From: Taeniopygia guttata
Lineage: Eukaryota; Chordata; Aves; Passeriformes; Estrildidae
Reading direction: 5' to 3'
Length of the DNA: 64,000 nt
NCBI RefSeq assembly: GCF_048771995.1
Contig: NC_133063.1
Location: 12,341,563-12,405,562, forward strand
A program made the position numbers and the translations under genes. The notes below the pieces were generated by a model, which was not told where the DNA came from, did not search any database, and saw nothing but the letters and a program-made list of their open reading frames with translations. The stretch's first letter is position 1, and each line of letters opens with the position of its first letter. Below are positions 44,810 through 57,108 of this stretch, in pieces.

Positions 44810-46100
44810 AATATTTGTAACTTCGTTCACAAACACACATCATAGTGAAGTACTGAATCAAATATGTTTGTCAGAAAATTAGCATCTGACAAGTCATGTC
44901 ATACATCATTTTCACTTATGTATTCAGAAGTTTTAGCCCGTCAACAGCAACATGCAGGGCACACACAGGCCTGCACACTGCGATTTCTTGAAATCCAAAA
45001 GAGAAAATGTTTTTAAATATTATTTGAAGTATTACTTAAGCTGTTTTATTGCTTTTGTACTTCATATGAGAAGAGTATTTTACATTACTGTACAGAAAAC
45101 TCAATTGATTACACACTTGATCTTATATTACTACTTGCAATTTTTAGAACAAAAGAGGAAGTAGGACTTAGAAGCATTTTTCATATTTCCTTGCAGTTAT
45201 CATCTATCAGGACTACAGCTAATTAAAACTAATACTGGTCAGAATGTAATGCAAACACATGCATCCATGCAGGGTACAGCAAGAGAAAAAAATGTACACT
45301 GATTAATTCAAGTGATCTCTTAATTTGATGGCTTTCAAAGGCAGAACAACTCTAAGCCCAGAGAAACTTACCTACTATAGTTGACCCCAACATGCAATTA
45401 TCACATGTCAAAAATTATACACTTTGCATACATTAAGGAAGAGACAGTCTGAAGCTACACAGAATTAGTAAGATAACAAATATTTCTAGATAGAGCATGA
45501 AGTTATTTTGCCAGCAGAATAATTACAGAGGATTATGAGCTTTAGATCTACAGGAGAGCCATTCCTTTCCTATGTACACAGAGAATAGTTTCCCTTTTAC
45601 AGGAAGCAATCATATAAAATTCTTCTTTCTGTGTTGCTTACTACTCATTGCTTTACTGAAATATATCACATATCTATATTACACTACTTACTACACAGGA
45701 GCTTCTTTGCTGCTTTTTTGCAGCAAAAGTTTTCAGAGCAGAAAGAGCGTATTTTATCACAGTTAAATCAAGACTTTTTCTACTCTGTGGAGCACGTAAT
45801 CTGTGACAATAAAATCTACTGATATTAGAAATGCTTCAGGCATTTTCAATATAATTTGAGAGGCAAATATTCCAGTTCTGAATAATGCACTGCACATTCA
45901 GCCCAGTTTTCCAGCAACTCGGAATCTTCCTGCTATTCTTCTGTATTGTTAAGCTCTGAAGATTTAGCAAATGCCCCTGCTCTAACAGAAAGACTTGGTT
46001 GAAAAGAAACCTGACTTCTCTTCCTCTAATTTCCCAGGACACTGGCTTGTTAAATTACAGCTTCCCTGACAAGCTGGTGAATTTTATTTCCTCTACTACA
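44810..46100. other. Unique AT-rich sequence, no gene seen
   Basis: About 1.3 kb with no recognisable coding sequence, RNA gene or repeat family; it ends where a solo LTR begins. Confidence 0.5.
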
Positions 46101-46103
46101 TTC

Positions 46104-46663
46104 TGTGCTAGGTTTGGCTGGGGCAGAGTTAATTTTCTGGCTAGTATGGGGCTGCGTTTTGGATTTCTGCTGAACACAAGACTGATAACACAACAATGGT
46201 TTTGTTATTGTTGAGCAGACTTACACAGGGCCAGCACCTTCTATGCCATGCTGCTGAGGAAACTGGGCTGGGACACAGCCAGGACAGGTGACCCCAACTG
46301 ACCAAAAAATGTTCTGTACTCTGTGACATCATGCTCAGGATGTAAAGGTGGAGGGAAGAAAGAAGGGTTGGGGAATATTGGAGTGATGTAATTTGTCTTC
46401 CCAAGTAACCATTATGTGTCATGTGACCCTGCTCTCCTGAGGAAGGCTGAACACCAACCTCCCCATCGGAAACAGTAATTAATCCCTTGTTTTGTTTTGC
46501 TTTGCTTGTTTGCACGGCTTTTGCTTTCCCTATAAAACAGCCTTTCTCTCAACCCATAAGTTTTCTGGTTTTTACCCTTCCAATTCTCTCCCTGACCCTG
46601 CTGGTGTGGGAGTGAGGAAGTGGCTGCATGGGGCTTGGTTGCCAGCTAGATTTAACCATAACA
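46104..46663 (+). mobile_element. Solo avian ERVL-type LTR
   Basis: Begins TGTGCTAGGTTTGGCTGGGG and ends in TTTAACCATAACA. It contains GGCAGAGTTAATTTTCTGG, a TATAAA box (CTATAAAACAGCC at about 46530), GTTTGCACGGCTTTTGC, CTCAACCCATAAGTTTTC and GGGGCTTGGTTGCCAGC. This is a widespread avian ERVL-type LTR that I know well from bird genomes. There is no internal retroviral sequence next to it. No convincing target-site duplication was found, so the exact ends may be off by a few bases. Confidence 0.8.
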
Positions 46664-46879
46664 CAAGCCTTAACACTTAGTTCACTAATGTGCAGGTAGT
46701 CCAGTGACCCAATACAGGAAAATAATCCTGGCCCTCTAAGCAAGATGAATTTATCACACCGTAATGAATTTATCACTTCATAATGTCCAGTTTTCTTCAA
46801 CATCTTCATTGATGGCTGAAGAAAAACATTATACTGGCTTTTCTGGGTAACAGTAGAGGATCATCTTCACTTCAACAAT

Positions 46880-48110
46880 GGACAATAACCAAGGGCAAAA
46901 TTATGACTGACAAATCTAGTGGCCTTCTTCTATAGCACTGGAGGATGAAGGAAGAGGGACTAACGTCATCTACCTGGACTTCTGTGAAGTATTAGATACT
47001 GTCCTGCACAACATCCTTGTCTCCAAACTCCAGAGACATGATTTGACAGATTAGACAGCTTAATGAGTAAGAAATTGACTGAAGGGCTGCACTCAAAAAT
47101 GTTGTGGTAAACAGTTCAATATCCAAGAGGAGAGCAGTGACAAGTGGTGTCCTCAGGGGTCAGTACTGGGATCTGAACTGTTTGTCATCTTTGTCATCAA
47201 CACAGGCAGCGAGATCAAATGCACCCTCATCAGATTTGCTGAAGACACCAAGCTGTGTGTGGCAGACCACATGCTGAAGGAAGTGCTGCCATCCACAGGG
47301 ACCTGGACAGGCTATGTCTGTGGGAACCTCATGAAGCTCAAGAGGGCCAAGTGCAAGGTCCTGTACTTGGGTTACGGCAGTCCCAAGCATGAATATGGAC
47401 ATTGGGCAGACAATCAGTTGAAGAGCAGCCACAGAAAGATTTGGTGTTGTTGGTGGATAAGCCACAGAGAAAAAGACTTGGGGGTGTTGGTCACATCAAC
47501 ATGACTCAGTAACGTGTATCTGCAGTCAAGAAAACAAATCACATCCTGGGTTGCATCAAAAGTAGCATGACCAGCAAGTCTGGGACGGTGGTATTACCTC
47601 TCTAGCCCACTCTCACGAGACCACACCTGGAATACTGCAACCAGATCTCTGCCTCCCAGCAGAGACAAAAAGACAGACATGACCTGTTGGAAGAAGTCCC
47701 AAGGAGGGATACTAAGCTGCAAGATTGGGCTGAGAGAGTTGGGGCTGTCCTGCCTGGAAAGAGAAGGCTTTGGGGTAACTTTATAGCAGCCTTTCAGTAC
47801 CTGAAGAAGACCAATAAATAGGCTGGAGAGAGACTTTTTATCAAGGCAAGCAGCAACAGGACATGAGGGAGTGCCTTCAAAGTAAGAGAGAATAGGTAGG
47901 TATCAGGAAGAAATTCTTTACTGCGCAGGTGGTGAGGCACTGGAACAGACTACTCACAAAAGTTGTGGACGCTCTATCTTTGAAAGTGTTCAAGGCCAGG
48001 CTGCATGGTGCTTTGAGCATCCTTGTCTAGTGGAAGGTGTCTCTGCCCAAAGCAGGGGGTGTGGAACAAGATAATCGTTAGGATCCCTTCAAATTCTGTG
48101 ATTTTTAAGA
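46880..48110 (+). mobile_element. CR1 LINE fragment with RT remnant
   Basis: Sense copy with decayed reverse-transcriptase sequence: an ATCTACCTGGACTTCTGTGAA block, a CTCAGGGGTCAGTACTGGGA block, and a frame at 47259-47504 ending in REKDLGVLVTST. The CR1 3' UTR follows, with GGAAAGAGAAGGCTTTGGGG, AGCAACAGGACATGAGGG and TAGGATCCCTTCAAATTCTG near the end. Multiple stops show it is inactive. Confidence 0.85.
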
Positions 48111-48174
48111 TCCATACAGCCTTATACCATAAAAAACCTGCTATGCCAAAAAACCCTAATCAAACCCCTCTAAA

Positions 48175-49130
48175 CTAATGAAACTCAATTCTCAGCCCAG
48201 TTCTCTTCAACATCTTCATTAAAGACTTGAATGCATTACTCAAATGGATACTAAATAAGTTTGACAAGGACACTAAATTAGGAGATGTTGATTCCCTCAA
48301 GGACTGAGAGATATCTTGACAATTAGACAGGTATGTGATCACCAATCCCATTAAGTTTAACAAGGGCAAGTGCTGACTTCTACACTTGGGACAACCATGG
48401 ACATGACTACAGACTGAGGAACAAGAGGCTGTAGAGCAGCAAGTGTGGAAAGGGACCTGGGGGCACTGGTCAAAAGGAGGTTGAATTTAAGTCAGCAGTG
48501 CCCTAGCAGCCAGGAGGGCCAACCTGGGGTGTATCAGGCACAGCATTGCCAACAGAGGAATGAGATTGCCCCACTCCACTCTGCACTGCACTGGTTCAGC
48601 CTCACCTTGAGTGCTGTGCATACTTTTGGGTGCCACAATATTAGAAAAAGACATTAAGCTATTAGAGAGAATCCAGAGGAGAGCCACAAGGATGGTGAAG
48701 GGTCTGAAAGGGAAGCCTTATGATGAGTGGCTGATGTCACTTCATCTGTTCAGCCTGGAGGAGACTGAGGGGAGAGAGACTTCATTGCAGTCTACAACTT
48801 CAGCACGAGGGGAAGTGGAGGGGAAGGTACCAGCCTCTTTCCTCTCATGACCAGTGGGAGCAAATGGCATGAAGCTCAGTCAGGGGAGGCTTAGGATGGG
48901 TATCAGGAAAAGGTTTTTCACCCAGAAGGTGACTGGTGACTGGAACAGGCTCCCCAGGGAAGGTGTCACAACACCAAGTCTGTCTAGTTCAAGAAGCATT
49001 TGAACAACTCTCTCAGGCAAGCACACGTGGTGATTCTTGCAGATTGTCCTGTGGAGGCCAGAAGTTTGACATGGTTATCCTGATGGATCCCTTCCACCTC
49101 AGCATATTCTAGAATTCTGTGATTTAGTTT
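48175..49130 (+). mobile_element. CR1 LINE fragment, second in tandem
   Basis: A second sense CR1 directly follows the first. It restarts at an RT block (CAGCCCAGTTCTCTTCAACA), passes through GGGACCTGGGGGCACTGGTC and CAGCCTGGAGGAGACTGAGG, and ends near ATTCTAGAATTCTGTGA. Because the RT-to-tail order repeats, this is a separate copy and not the continuation of the first. Confidence 0.85.
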
Positions 49131-49134
49131 TATC

Positions 49135-49980
49135 AGCAATTTCTTTTAGTAGCTTTTAAAAATCAAGTAACTAGCTTAAATAAAACCAAAACAATGGTTT
49201 TCTTAAATTACGTCTACCTTATTCATCTATAGCTTTTCCAACTATTCTTGTATTACTCTGTACAGTGAAAGCTTCAAAGACAGATAGTAAGGGCTTTTCC
49301 TTCTGCCTATAAAATACATAATAAAATACAACCTTAGAGAATTAGGCCTTAAAAGCCCTCAAAATTATAATGTCTCCTGTTGTTTGCTTGATGGTAGATT
49401 AAATTTAATATAGCTAAAGCAAATTTTCTAAGTCTTGTATTTTTTATTTACTATTTAGCTGGACTTTCTATATTTATTTTTAAAATACACTGCCTAAAAT
49501 TATTCTCTGTAAGCATGCTTTCATTTTATCTTTCAAATTATTAATGGAACTTTAATGAAAACTAACCCAAGTACATACTATGCATGGTTTATCAGGACTC
49601 AGGAGATCATGCAACAAGTCATTACCTACAAGCTCAAGCTCATTACCTTCTCCAGCTCAAGAAACTCATCTTCCTAAAAAAAACTACCTCTGAGCACAGA
49701 CCTTGAATTTATTTCTTATATTTACAGCTCCCGTAAGTATAGGTTAAACTAAGACATGTTTTCATCTGAACGAAGGTTAGCTGACTTATGAAAATAGTAT
49801 CTTTTCTGGCACAGCACTCTCACAATACTTCACTGTATTTAAGAAAGAAACTTTCTAAGTTTTGTCTTCAGTTACAGATGCTTATGGAGCATCACAGCTC
49901 TTATGGCACAGCACACCTGTACTGGTAAACTGAATCACCCTGGGATTTAGGAAGTAATTACAAATTGGACTGAAGGTGAA
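49135..49980. other. Unique AT-rich sequence, no gene seen
   Basis: About 850 bases between a CR1 and an ERVL pol remnant. Nothing recognisable is seen. Confidence 0.5.
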
Positions 49981-49984
49981 AATT

Positions 49985-51450
49985 TTGGTCTCATGGATGA
50001 AGAACAAGAAAAAGTGACACATGCTGAAGAAGCTCCAGCTTACAACCAACTGCCAGCAGAGGAAACAGTCTACGCTCTTTTCACTGAGGGTTCCTGTCGC
50101 ATCGTAGGGATGAATCGGAAGTGGAAAGCAGCTGTATGGAGTCCCACACAACGGGTTGCAGAGGTCACTGAAGGAGAAGGTGGATACAGCCAACTTGCTG
50201 AACTCAAAGCTGTTCAACTGGACCTAGACATTGCAGAAAGGGAGAAGTGGCCAAAGCTCTACCTCTACACTGATTCATGGATGGTAGCCAATGATCTGTG
50301 GGGATGGCTGGAGAGGTGCAAAGAGGTTAATAGACAGCAAAGAGGAAAACAAATTTGGTCTGCTGAAGAGTGGAAAGACATTGCTACCAGGGTAGGGAGA
50401 CTACTTTTGAAAGTTTTGAAAGTTATGTAGATGCCCATTTCCTGAAGAGTAGAGCTAATGAACAGCACCAAAACAATAAGCAGGTAGACCAGGCTGCAAA
50501 GACAGGGGTGTCAAAGATACTGGGCCCATGATGCCTCAGGCCATCAGGGTAGAGATGCCACTTATAAGTGGGCACGAGACTGAGGGGTGGATCTAACCAT
50601 GGACAGTATTTCTCAGGTGATCCATGACTGTGAGACATGCGCTACCATCAAACAGGCCAAGCGGGTGAAGCCCCTGTGGTATGGTGGGCGGTGGTCCAAG
50701 TACAGGTATGGGGAGGCCTGGCAGATTGACTCCATCCCACTGCCCCAGACATGCCAAGGCAAGTGCTACGTGCTCACAATGGTAGAAACCACACAGGATG
50801 GTTGGAAACCTATCCCGTGCCTCATGCTACAGCCCTTAACACCATCCTGGGCCTTGAAAAGCAGGTCCTTTGGAGGCATGGTACCCCTGAGAGGATTGAG
50901 TCAGACAATGGGACTCATTTCAAGAACAGCTTTATCAACACCTGGGCCAGGGAACCTGGCATTGAGTGGCTGTACCACATCCCCTACCATGCACCAGCTG
51001 CAGATAAAGTGGGGAGGTAAAATGGTAAAGACAGTTGAAAGCATTGGGTGGGGGATCTTGCAAAAACTGGGAGCAGCATTTAGCAAAGGCCACCTGGTTA
51101 GTTAACAGCCGAGGTTCCACCAATCGAGCAGGTCCTGCCCAGTCTGAGTCCCTGAATACAGCAGATGGAGATAAAGTCGCAGTGGTATGTCAGTGGTTTG
51201 TTAGGGAAGGCAGTGTGGATCAGTTCTGCCCCGAGTACAGACAAACCCATTCGTGGTGTTGTCTTTGCTCAGGGATCAGGATGCACATGGTGGATCATGC
51301 AGAGAGATGGAACAACACGATGTGTACCTTAGGGAGATCTGATTGTGAGGTGAGACTCATGTCACCGTTTGCTGGATGTTACTGCCATTGTCTGTACATT
51401 AAACCACACAGACATGAAATAGAAGGAAATATGTAAGTGTCGAAGGTCTG
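49985..51450 (+). pseudogene. ERVL pol remnant: RNase H and integrase
   Basis: An endogenous retroviral pol fragment. The frame at 49993-50430 is RNase H-like, with an acidic LYTDSW motif followed by a VANDLWGW block that is typical of ERVL. After a gap, the frame starting at 50587 carries a zinc-binding-like Cys pair and the start of the integrase core. The core then continues in a different frame (50751-51020), where an SDNGTHF motif is visible. The frame changes and stops show the gene is dead. No reverse transcriptase lies upstream, so the copy is 5'-truncated at about 49985. The region 51020-51640 has no recognisable env, consistent with ERVL. Confidence 0.8.
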
Positions 51451-51631
51451 AGCAAGTGAGAGATGGAGCTTTGGAGAATCTTGCAGCTCTATGTTCAGGG
51501 GCCTGGATTCAGTGGTTTGGTGTGGGGATGCGACAAGGCCATGATGGGTATTGCCTGCAAATTTTGGGTGGAACATATGAAGTTTTTACGTGAATAAAAT
51601 GCATGATGTTTGGTAGTAAGTTGATGATATG

Positions 51632-51647
51632 GGGATAAGGGGCGGGA
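51632..51647 (+). other. Polypurine tract of the ERVL remnant
   Basis: GGGATAAGGGGCGGGA, a purine run directly before the TG of the downstream LTR. This is the position and composition of a plus-strand primer. Confidence 0.7.
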
Positions 51648-52306
51648 TGTCCTAGGCTGACATTATGATGCTCGTATCCCCAATTGTGTGATCTGTTTAT
51701 GGTGGATGTTCTATTCTGTGCCTTCAAGACTGGCTCTGAGAGCAAAGGTGGGGAGAAGAAGAAGCACACAGTTTGTTTTCAGCCTGCACTCACTCCTCCA
51801 CACTCTGCTGGACACAGAACTCCACTGCGCTCTCTGGGCACGGATGGGGCAGAACACCACGCTCCTTTGCTGTTTAGTTTCTTTAGTGAGCTGAGGCAGC
51901 CCAAGTTTCCCTGGACCGGTTTTCTTTCCCTTTTCTTGGATCCACTCGAACCTGCTCCGGACTGGGCCCAGGGAAACACGGAGAGCTCGCACTCTGTGGC
52001 CCACCAGGGCCTTCTGTGGGCAGCAGCCTTCCCCAGGGCTGGAGGGACTGATAACAGAGTGACCACGCACTGCAGAGACTTTCTGAATCTGTCATCGCTT
52101 CAGAGTGACAAATGAATTTTGTCCCCTGGTATTGTTCATTTTTGTGTGCTGGGTGAGTGCTTTGCCTGTTTAAATAAACAGGTTTTTTTCCACTTCTGTC
52201 TGAGGAAATTTTTCCCAAACAGGTTGTGGTGGAGGGGCTGTGTGGGTTTGCTTTCTGGGAGGCCCCTTCTGGAGGTTTTCCCCCAAATTTGTCATAAACC
52301 AGGACA
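51648..52306 (+). mobile_element. ERVL 3' LTR, 659 bp
   Basis: Begins TGTCCTAGGCTGAC and ends CATAAACCAGGACA, giving a perfect inverted terminal TGTCCT/AGGACA. An AATAAA signal lies at about 52172 and GT-rich sequence follows it, as expected for R and U5. It directly follows the polypurine tract and the pol remnant, so it is the 3' LTR of that element. No matching 5' LTR is present in the window. The overlapping long frames on both strands (51684-52371) reflect its GC-richness. Confidence 0.85.
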
Positions 52307-52309
52307 CAG

Positions 52310-53715
52310 GGTAAAGGCAAACAGCAGAACAGCCACTTTAAGCATTCATAAATAAATAACCCAGAAAACAATGGAAGTTCCGCAGAAATTCATTTCAGAA
52401 AACCTTGTAGGTTTAGTCTGGCTTTTTACAATGAAGCAGTGCAAAAGTAGAGCATTTTACTAAAATTAAACTGATTAAAATGTAATAGTTTCTTATTTGA
52501 TCTGCTTCCCACATAGGCAATATTACAACCAGATTAAATATTTGGCTAAGGACTCACTGACATTTTGACATAAGTTTGCCCTTTGAAGAATTCCTTGCTT
52601 CTCTCTCTTGGTTCAAAAAATAAATTCCAAAAATTGAACACAAAAATGCAAAAAAAATTTTCATAAATCTGGTATTAAAACCCAAGATTTTGGCTGTTCT
52701 ACTGACTAGGAATGAAGCTAATGAAGCTAAGGCAAGAACAACAGAACTGATTCATACCAAATGAGCTTACATGAGTTTCCTTAAAAAAAAACCAACCAAA
52801 CAAAAAACCCAACAAATGAAATATACTTGTCAACACAAACTTTCAAGTTGTACACTAAATCCTGCAGTAGTTTTTAAATAAAGATATTTCTAGTCCATTT
52901 TCTTTCTAACGGGTAAGTACAAATATATCTGTTTGCCTATACACACAGATGGCAGAGCAAAACTAATTTTGAAAAAAAACAAAAAATTCCCACTACTGCA
53001 ACACTATGCACACTTTAGTACAAGAACAATGAAGACATACAGAGTGCATTTTAAAAGACTTTTCTTATAACTCTTGTCTATTCCTCTTTAAAGTGGCTTG
53101 GACAAGCACAACCTCTTTTATTACTGAATTATTTGCCTATGCGAAACAGAGCACAGGGTTCAATTTCAGTACTATTCTGTCCTTCTACTATGGAATCATA
53201 ATCAACCATCAAAGTTTAGCTGAACAGCTCTAAAAATAGTGACAATGTCTAAAATATACTTAGTAACCCAAAGATATTATTTCTTTTCACTATATTGCTA
53301 AAATTCTTCCTGTGACTTTGCACAATATACCAAGACTCTGAAGTACAATGACTTCTTTTTAAAGCATCTTCTTACAAGCAATGCAAAAATACTTGCTGAT
53401 TCAACCTTGTGTATGTTCTAACCTATAGACTGATCATTTGATACTTACATGGTCCTCCATGCTTAAAGTAGCCTTACAAGATAAGGCTTTTTAAAAAAAT
53501 ATAAAGAAGAGATCTATCTAGTACTTATTCAAAGTCATTATAACCTCCCTTACATCACTTTATTCAAAGGCAAATTTTAACCCATTCCTAATTGTTCAGT
53601 CTACTACAAATAACTTTACATTTAACCACATGGCAAGAACATGAATCAACAGCACAAGAAGCTGTCAAAGGCTTGTGTAACCCTCCAAAGCAGCACACTT
53701 TTGCATCATGGCAAA
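52310..53715. other. Unique AT-rich sequence, no gene seen
   Basis: About 1.4 kb without recognisable exons or repeats; contains a short CCAACCAAACAAAA low-complexity run at about 52790-52812. Confidence 0.5.
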
Positions 53716-53719
53716 TACG

Positions 53720-54172
53720 AACTGGGCTAGCTTCTCAGGGCTGGTGAACACAGGGCTGGAACGTATCTCTACAACATCAGGTTGAGAGCTGGGCTTGCTC
53801 CGCCTGGAAAGAGAAGGTTTTGGGGTAACTTCATAGCAGCCTTTAAGTACCTGAAGTGGACCTACAAGAGGCTGGAGAAAGACAGAGACTTTATATCAAT
53901 GCAAGTAACAATACCACATGAGGAAGTGGCTTCAAAGTAAGAGAGAATAGGTCTAGACCACGTATCAGGAAGATGTGCAGATGGTGAGGCACTGGAACAG
54001 GCTGCTCAGAGAAACTATGGATGCCTCCTCTCTGAAAGCATAAAGTCTACCTGAATAAGCCCTTAAGCATCCTTGTCTAGTGAAAGATGTATCTGTTCAC
54101 GGCAGAGGAGTTAGAACTAGGTGATCTTTAAGATCCATTCCAAACCACTCTGTAGTTCTAGAACCTTGTTTC
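53720..54172 (+). mobile_element. CR1 LINE 3' fragment
   Basis: Sense CR1 3' UTR words in order: CCGCCTGGAAAGAGAAGG, TTCATAGCAGCCTTTAAGTA, GTGAGGCACTGGAACAGGCT and TAGGTGATCTTTAAGATCC. A poly(A)-like run follows at about 54206-54225. It is closely similar to the tail of the CR1 at 46880-48110. Confidence 0.85.
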
Positions 54173-54229
54173 CTGGCAGGTAACTATCCTCCCCTTCCTT
54201 GAATTAAAAAAAAAAAAAAAAAAACAAAA

Positions 54230-56130
54230 ATCCATGTACAAAAATAACAGCTGCCCAGGAGCATTGCACAATCACTGTGCTTTCTACAACTCCATGGTGA
54301 ATGCAAGTGAACTGTAATGCAATTGTTTCGTTCTTCGTCATGCTCTTACAGACAGAAGTGACCCAAATTATTTATTACAACTCTAAGCAAGTTTACTCAA
54401 TTTGTTTTGGAAACATTTACAACAGGTCTCTGGAAACAATGGAGGAAAAATGTCTATTTAAAAAAGTAAGGCACTTCACCGTTCTCTGCTCCTGTCTCCT
54501 CAAGTCGGCTTTTGTCAGAAGACTAGGTTTAATTTCTATTCTCTGACCTCTGCTGGTCAGAGGATTGCTCCAAAGCTAAAAGGATCACTCCAACATTCTG
54601 GAAGAGCAAGCCTAGGGCAAACATACCTACCCTTCTGTTAGAAAGTAATAGAGTGGTAAGTTACTGCCCTTACAAGACTGTTAGGTTGAGTAATCATGGC
54701 AAATCAAACTCCTACATTTGCAACTCTTGAGAAGTCTGGCTGATCTTTCTGAAGTGTCATTTTAAGTACTTCACAACCACCTCTCCACAATCCAGGTTAG
54801 CAGCGATGCTACACACCTTCAAACATGGAGGGAATACAAGCAGAATAGTCTTCAGGGCAGGGGGATGAGCTCCATTAAATGGACCACTTGCAAGCTCTTC
54901 AGTCTGCACATCATAAGTGCCAAACTATTCTTTTATGTGTTTGAGTATCTTGAAGATGCCCCTGCAAAACTACATTAAACCTAGGCATAATAAAAGAAAA
55001 ATCCTAAACAAAATATAAGAATTTGTGACACAAATACTTGTAAGAAAAGTATTGTAGCAAAAATACTTGTAAGAAAAAAACACTTGCGCAACACAACCAC
55101 CTACCAACTTTTAATGCAAACAAAGCGCATAAACATTCTTTTAAGGACAAGCTATTATTCACAGCATTGACTAGAATGTCAAAATTTAATTGTTATGAAC
55201 CCCAACCTAAGTAACCAGTGAAGATATTGACATGTAAGTGGTAATTCAGCACATAAAAAGAAAAAAAAAGCAGGATGACAAAATACTGAAAAGGGATAAG
55301 GTTAGAAAATAGATACCTACATTAGCTTTCTATACACCCAAAACGATGACAACATTTGCCACAAGATCATTTATTCAAAAATTTGAGACATATGTATCCA
55401 AACTTGTCCCATAACCAACATCACAGTAGCTACAACCATAACAGACAGTTTTTAATAAATCAGATATTAACTTGGATTTCTACTGGACACAAATACTGAT
55501 TGCCCCTATTTTAATAAAAACGTTGCTCAGTTTCTTAAATCAGCTAACAGCCAGAAGAGGAATTAAGAATGAAAGTATTGATAAACTCCAGCCTCCTCTA
55601 CTCAGAAGAAAATGGATACATTCTTTTACTAATTACTACAATGAACAAACAAACTATAACATTTTTGTAAACTCAAGCATGATCACAGTGATAGGTACCA
55701 AACACACAACCCAAGCATATGAAAATTTCTCATTACACACCTAGTTTTAAAAAGAACTTACATAGTTAGACAATTCAAATCAATAGCAGTTTTCATACTA
55801 TTTTTGCAATGACCAGTGGAAAAAACAAAACAAAACAAAAAAACCCCAAAACTTTTAAAAGAATTCAGAGAAAATGATCTCTTGGCTTTAATCTACAGTT
55901 TGAAAAAACTGAGCAGTCAGTCTTAAACTGAATTTGTCTTCCCTATTTTCTTCACATTGAGCCATTTTAGCTTACATTAAATCACTTCTCAAATGCATCC
56001 ATGTAACAGTCTACAGTGGAATCATAAACCACTTAAGTGAAAACACTTGCTCTTAAGCATGGCAGTCTCTTGCCACGGCTACTAATGAAAAATGAGATGT
56101 TAATTTTTCCAGATCAACGGCAGAACATTC
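54230..56130. other. Unique AT-rich sequence, no gene seen
   Basis: About 1.9 kb of intron-like sequence. A small local duplication is visible at about 55035-55078 (AATACTTGTAAGAAAA twice). No gene is recognised. Confidence 0.5.
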
Positions 56131-56136
56131 ACTCAC

Positions 56137-56229
56137 CGTCTAAAAATCTTGGCCTAAAGAGATTATCACATTTAAATGGTGAATAGCTGCCATAGATGTC
56201 AAAGTTGCAATCTGCACCACAGCAAGTCA
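56137..56229 (-). other. Candidate exon upstream of SPIN1 exon 2 (unproven)
   Basis: A strong acceptor (TGTATTTTGTTTTCAG) and a strong donor (ACG|GTGAGTG) on the minus strand bound 93 bases. One frame is open for 30 codons and includes CCGADCNFDIYGSYSPFKC. It enters and leaves in phase 1. If joined to the SPIN1 5' UTR exon at 27894 the frame stops within five codons, so it could act as an untranslated SPIN1 exon. Alternatively it belongs to an unidentified transcript or is chance. I do not recognise the peptide. Confidence 0.3.
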
Positions 56230-56559
56230 CTGAAAACAAAATACAGCATTCTATTATATGAGCTCCAATTGCAGCTAACTACACTGGTTTCTGTAAGTCT
56301 GGAGGGCCAGTGAAAGAACAAAAATTTACTTTAAAAGAAGATAAATTAGCTGTAGAAAATTTATATCAAATATTTGCAATATTAATTTAAATATTTCAGT
56401 CAGAACTGAATTCATCATCAAAGACAATGGTATCTTATTCAACCACCAATCACACATTCTTCTCTAAGATGAGAACCATCAGCATTGTGATTTACCATGG
56501 TATCTTCTTTGCTTGAGTACTGTTCTTTCACATTTTTGGTGAAAAAACACAACACATCC

Positions 56560-56608
56560 CGTGTATGTGTGTATATGTGCATGTGCGTGTGCATGAGTGT
56601 GAGTGTTG
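56560..56608 (+). repeat. Imperfect (GT)n microsatellite
   Basis: GTGTATGTGTGTATATGTGC continues as GTGCGTGTGCATGAGTGTGAGTGTT. An imperfect dinucleotide-type repeat of about 50 bases. Confidence 0.85.
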
Positions 56609-57108
56609 GTAAGGAGCAAGACAACAGAGATATATTAAACTGTGAAACCACTGACTCCCTAAAAGCTGCAGAGACATCGGAACATACCAATCCTCATACC
56701 ACTAGTATTTTTTAAAAAGCACAGAAGAAAAATGCACAAAATATTACTTCTGATGATGGTATCTACATAGTCATGAAAGTAATTTGTAGATGTGAAGTAT
56801 TTAAGCAGATGACAAACTATTTCAAGCTGCTCCAAGAAGTTATCTACTGGACTGAAAAAATGAACTTTAAGACAACATCTGCATGTGTTTGAGTATAGCT
56901 GACTTAAAACACTACACTGTCCTTTTTTTCTAGTAGTAGAAAGGTTAACAAAATGATGGCAAGAAGGATGTCAAGGCTTCCAGAACTATAATCATCTTGG
57001 AATTACTTATTATTTACTGTATTGTGTCTGACCCACAGTAAACTTATTTTCTTTTCTTCAACTTCAGTGGTTAAGTTGTATTCAAAAGGACTGCTACTCT
57101 GAAACTAC

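Noticed and set aside
51684..52371. ORFs of 95-162 codons on both strands
   Set aside because: They overlap the 3' LTR of an ERVL remnant and have no protein signature.
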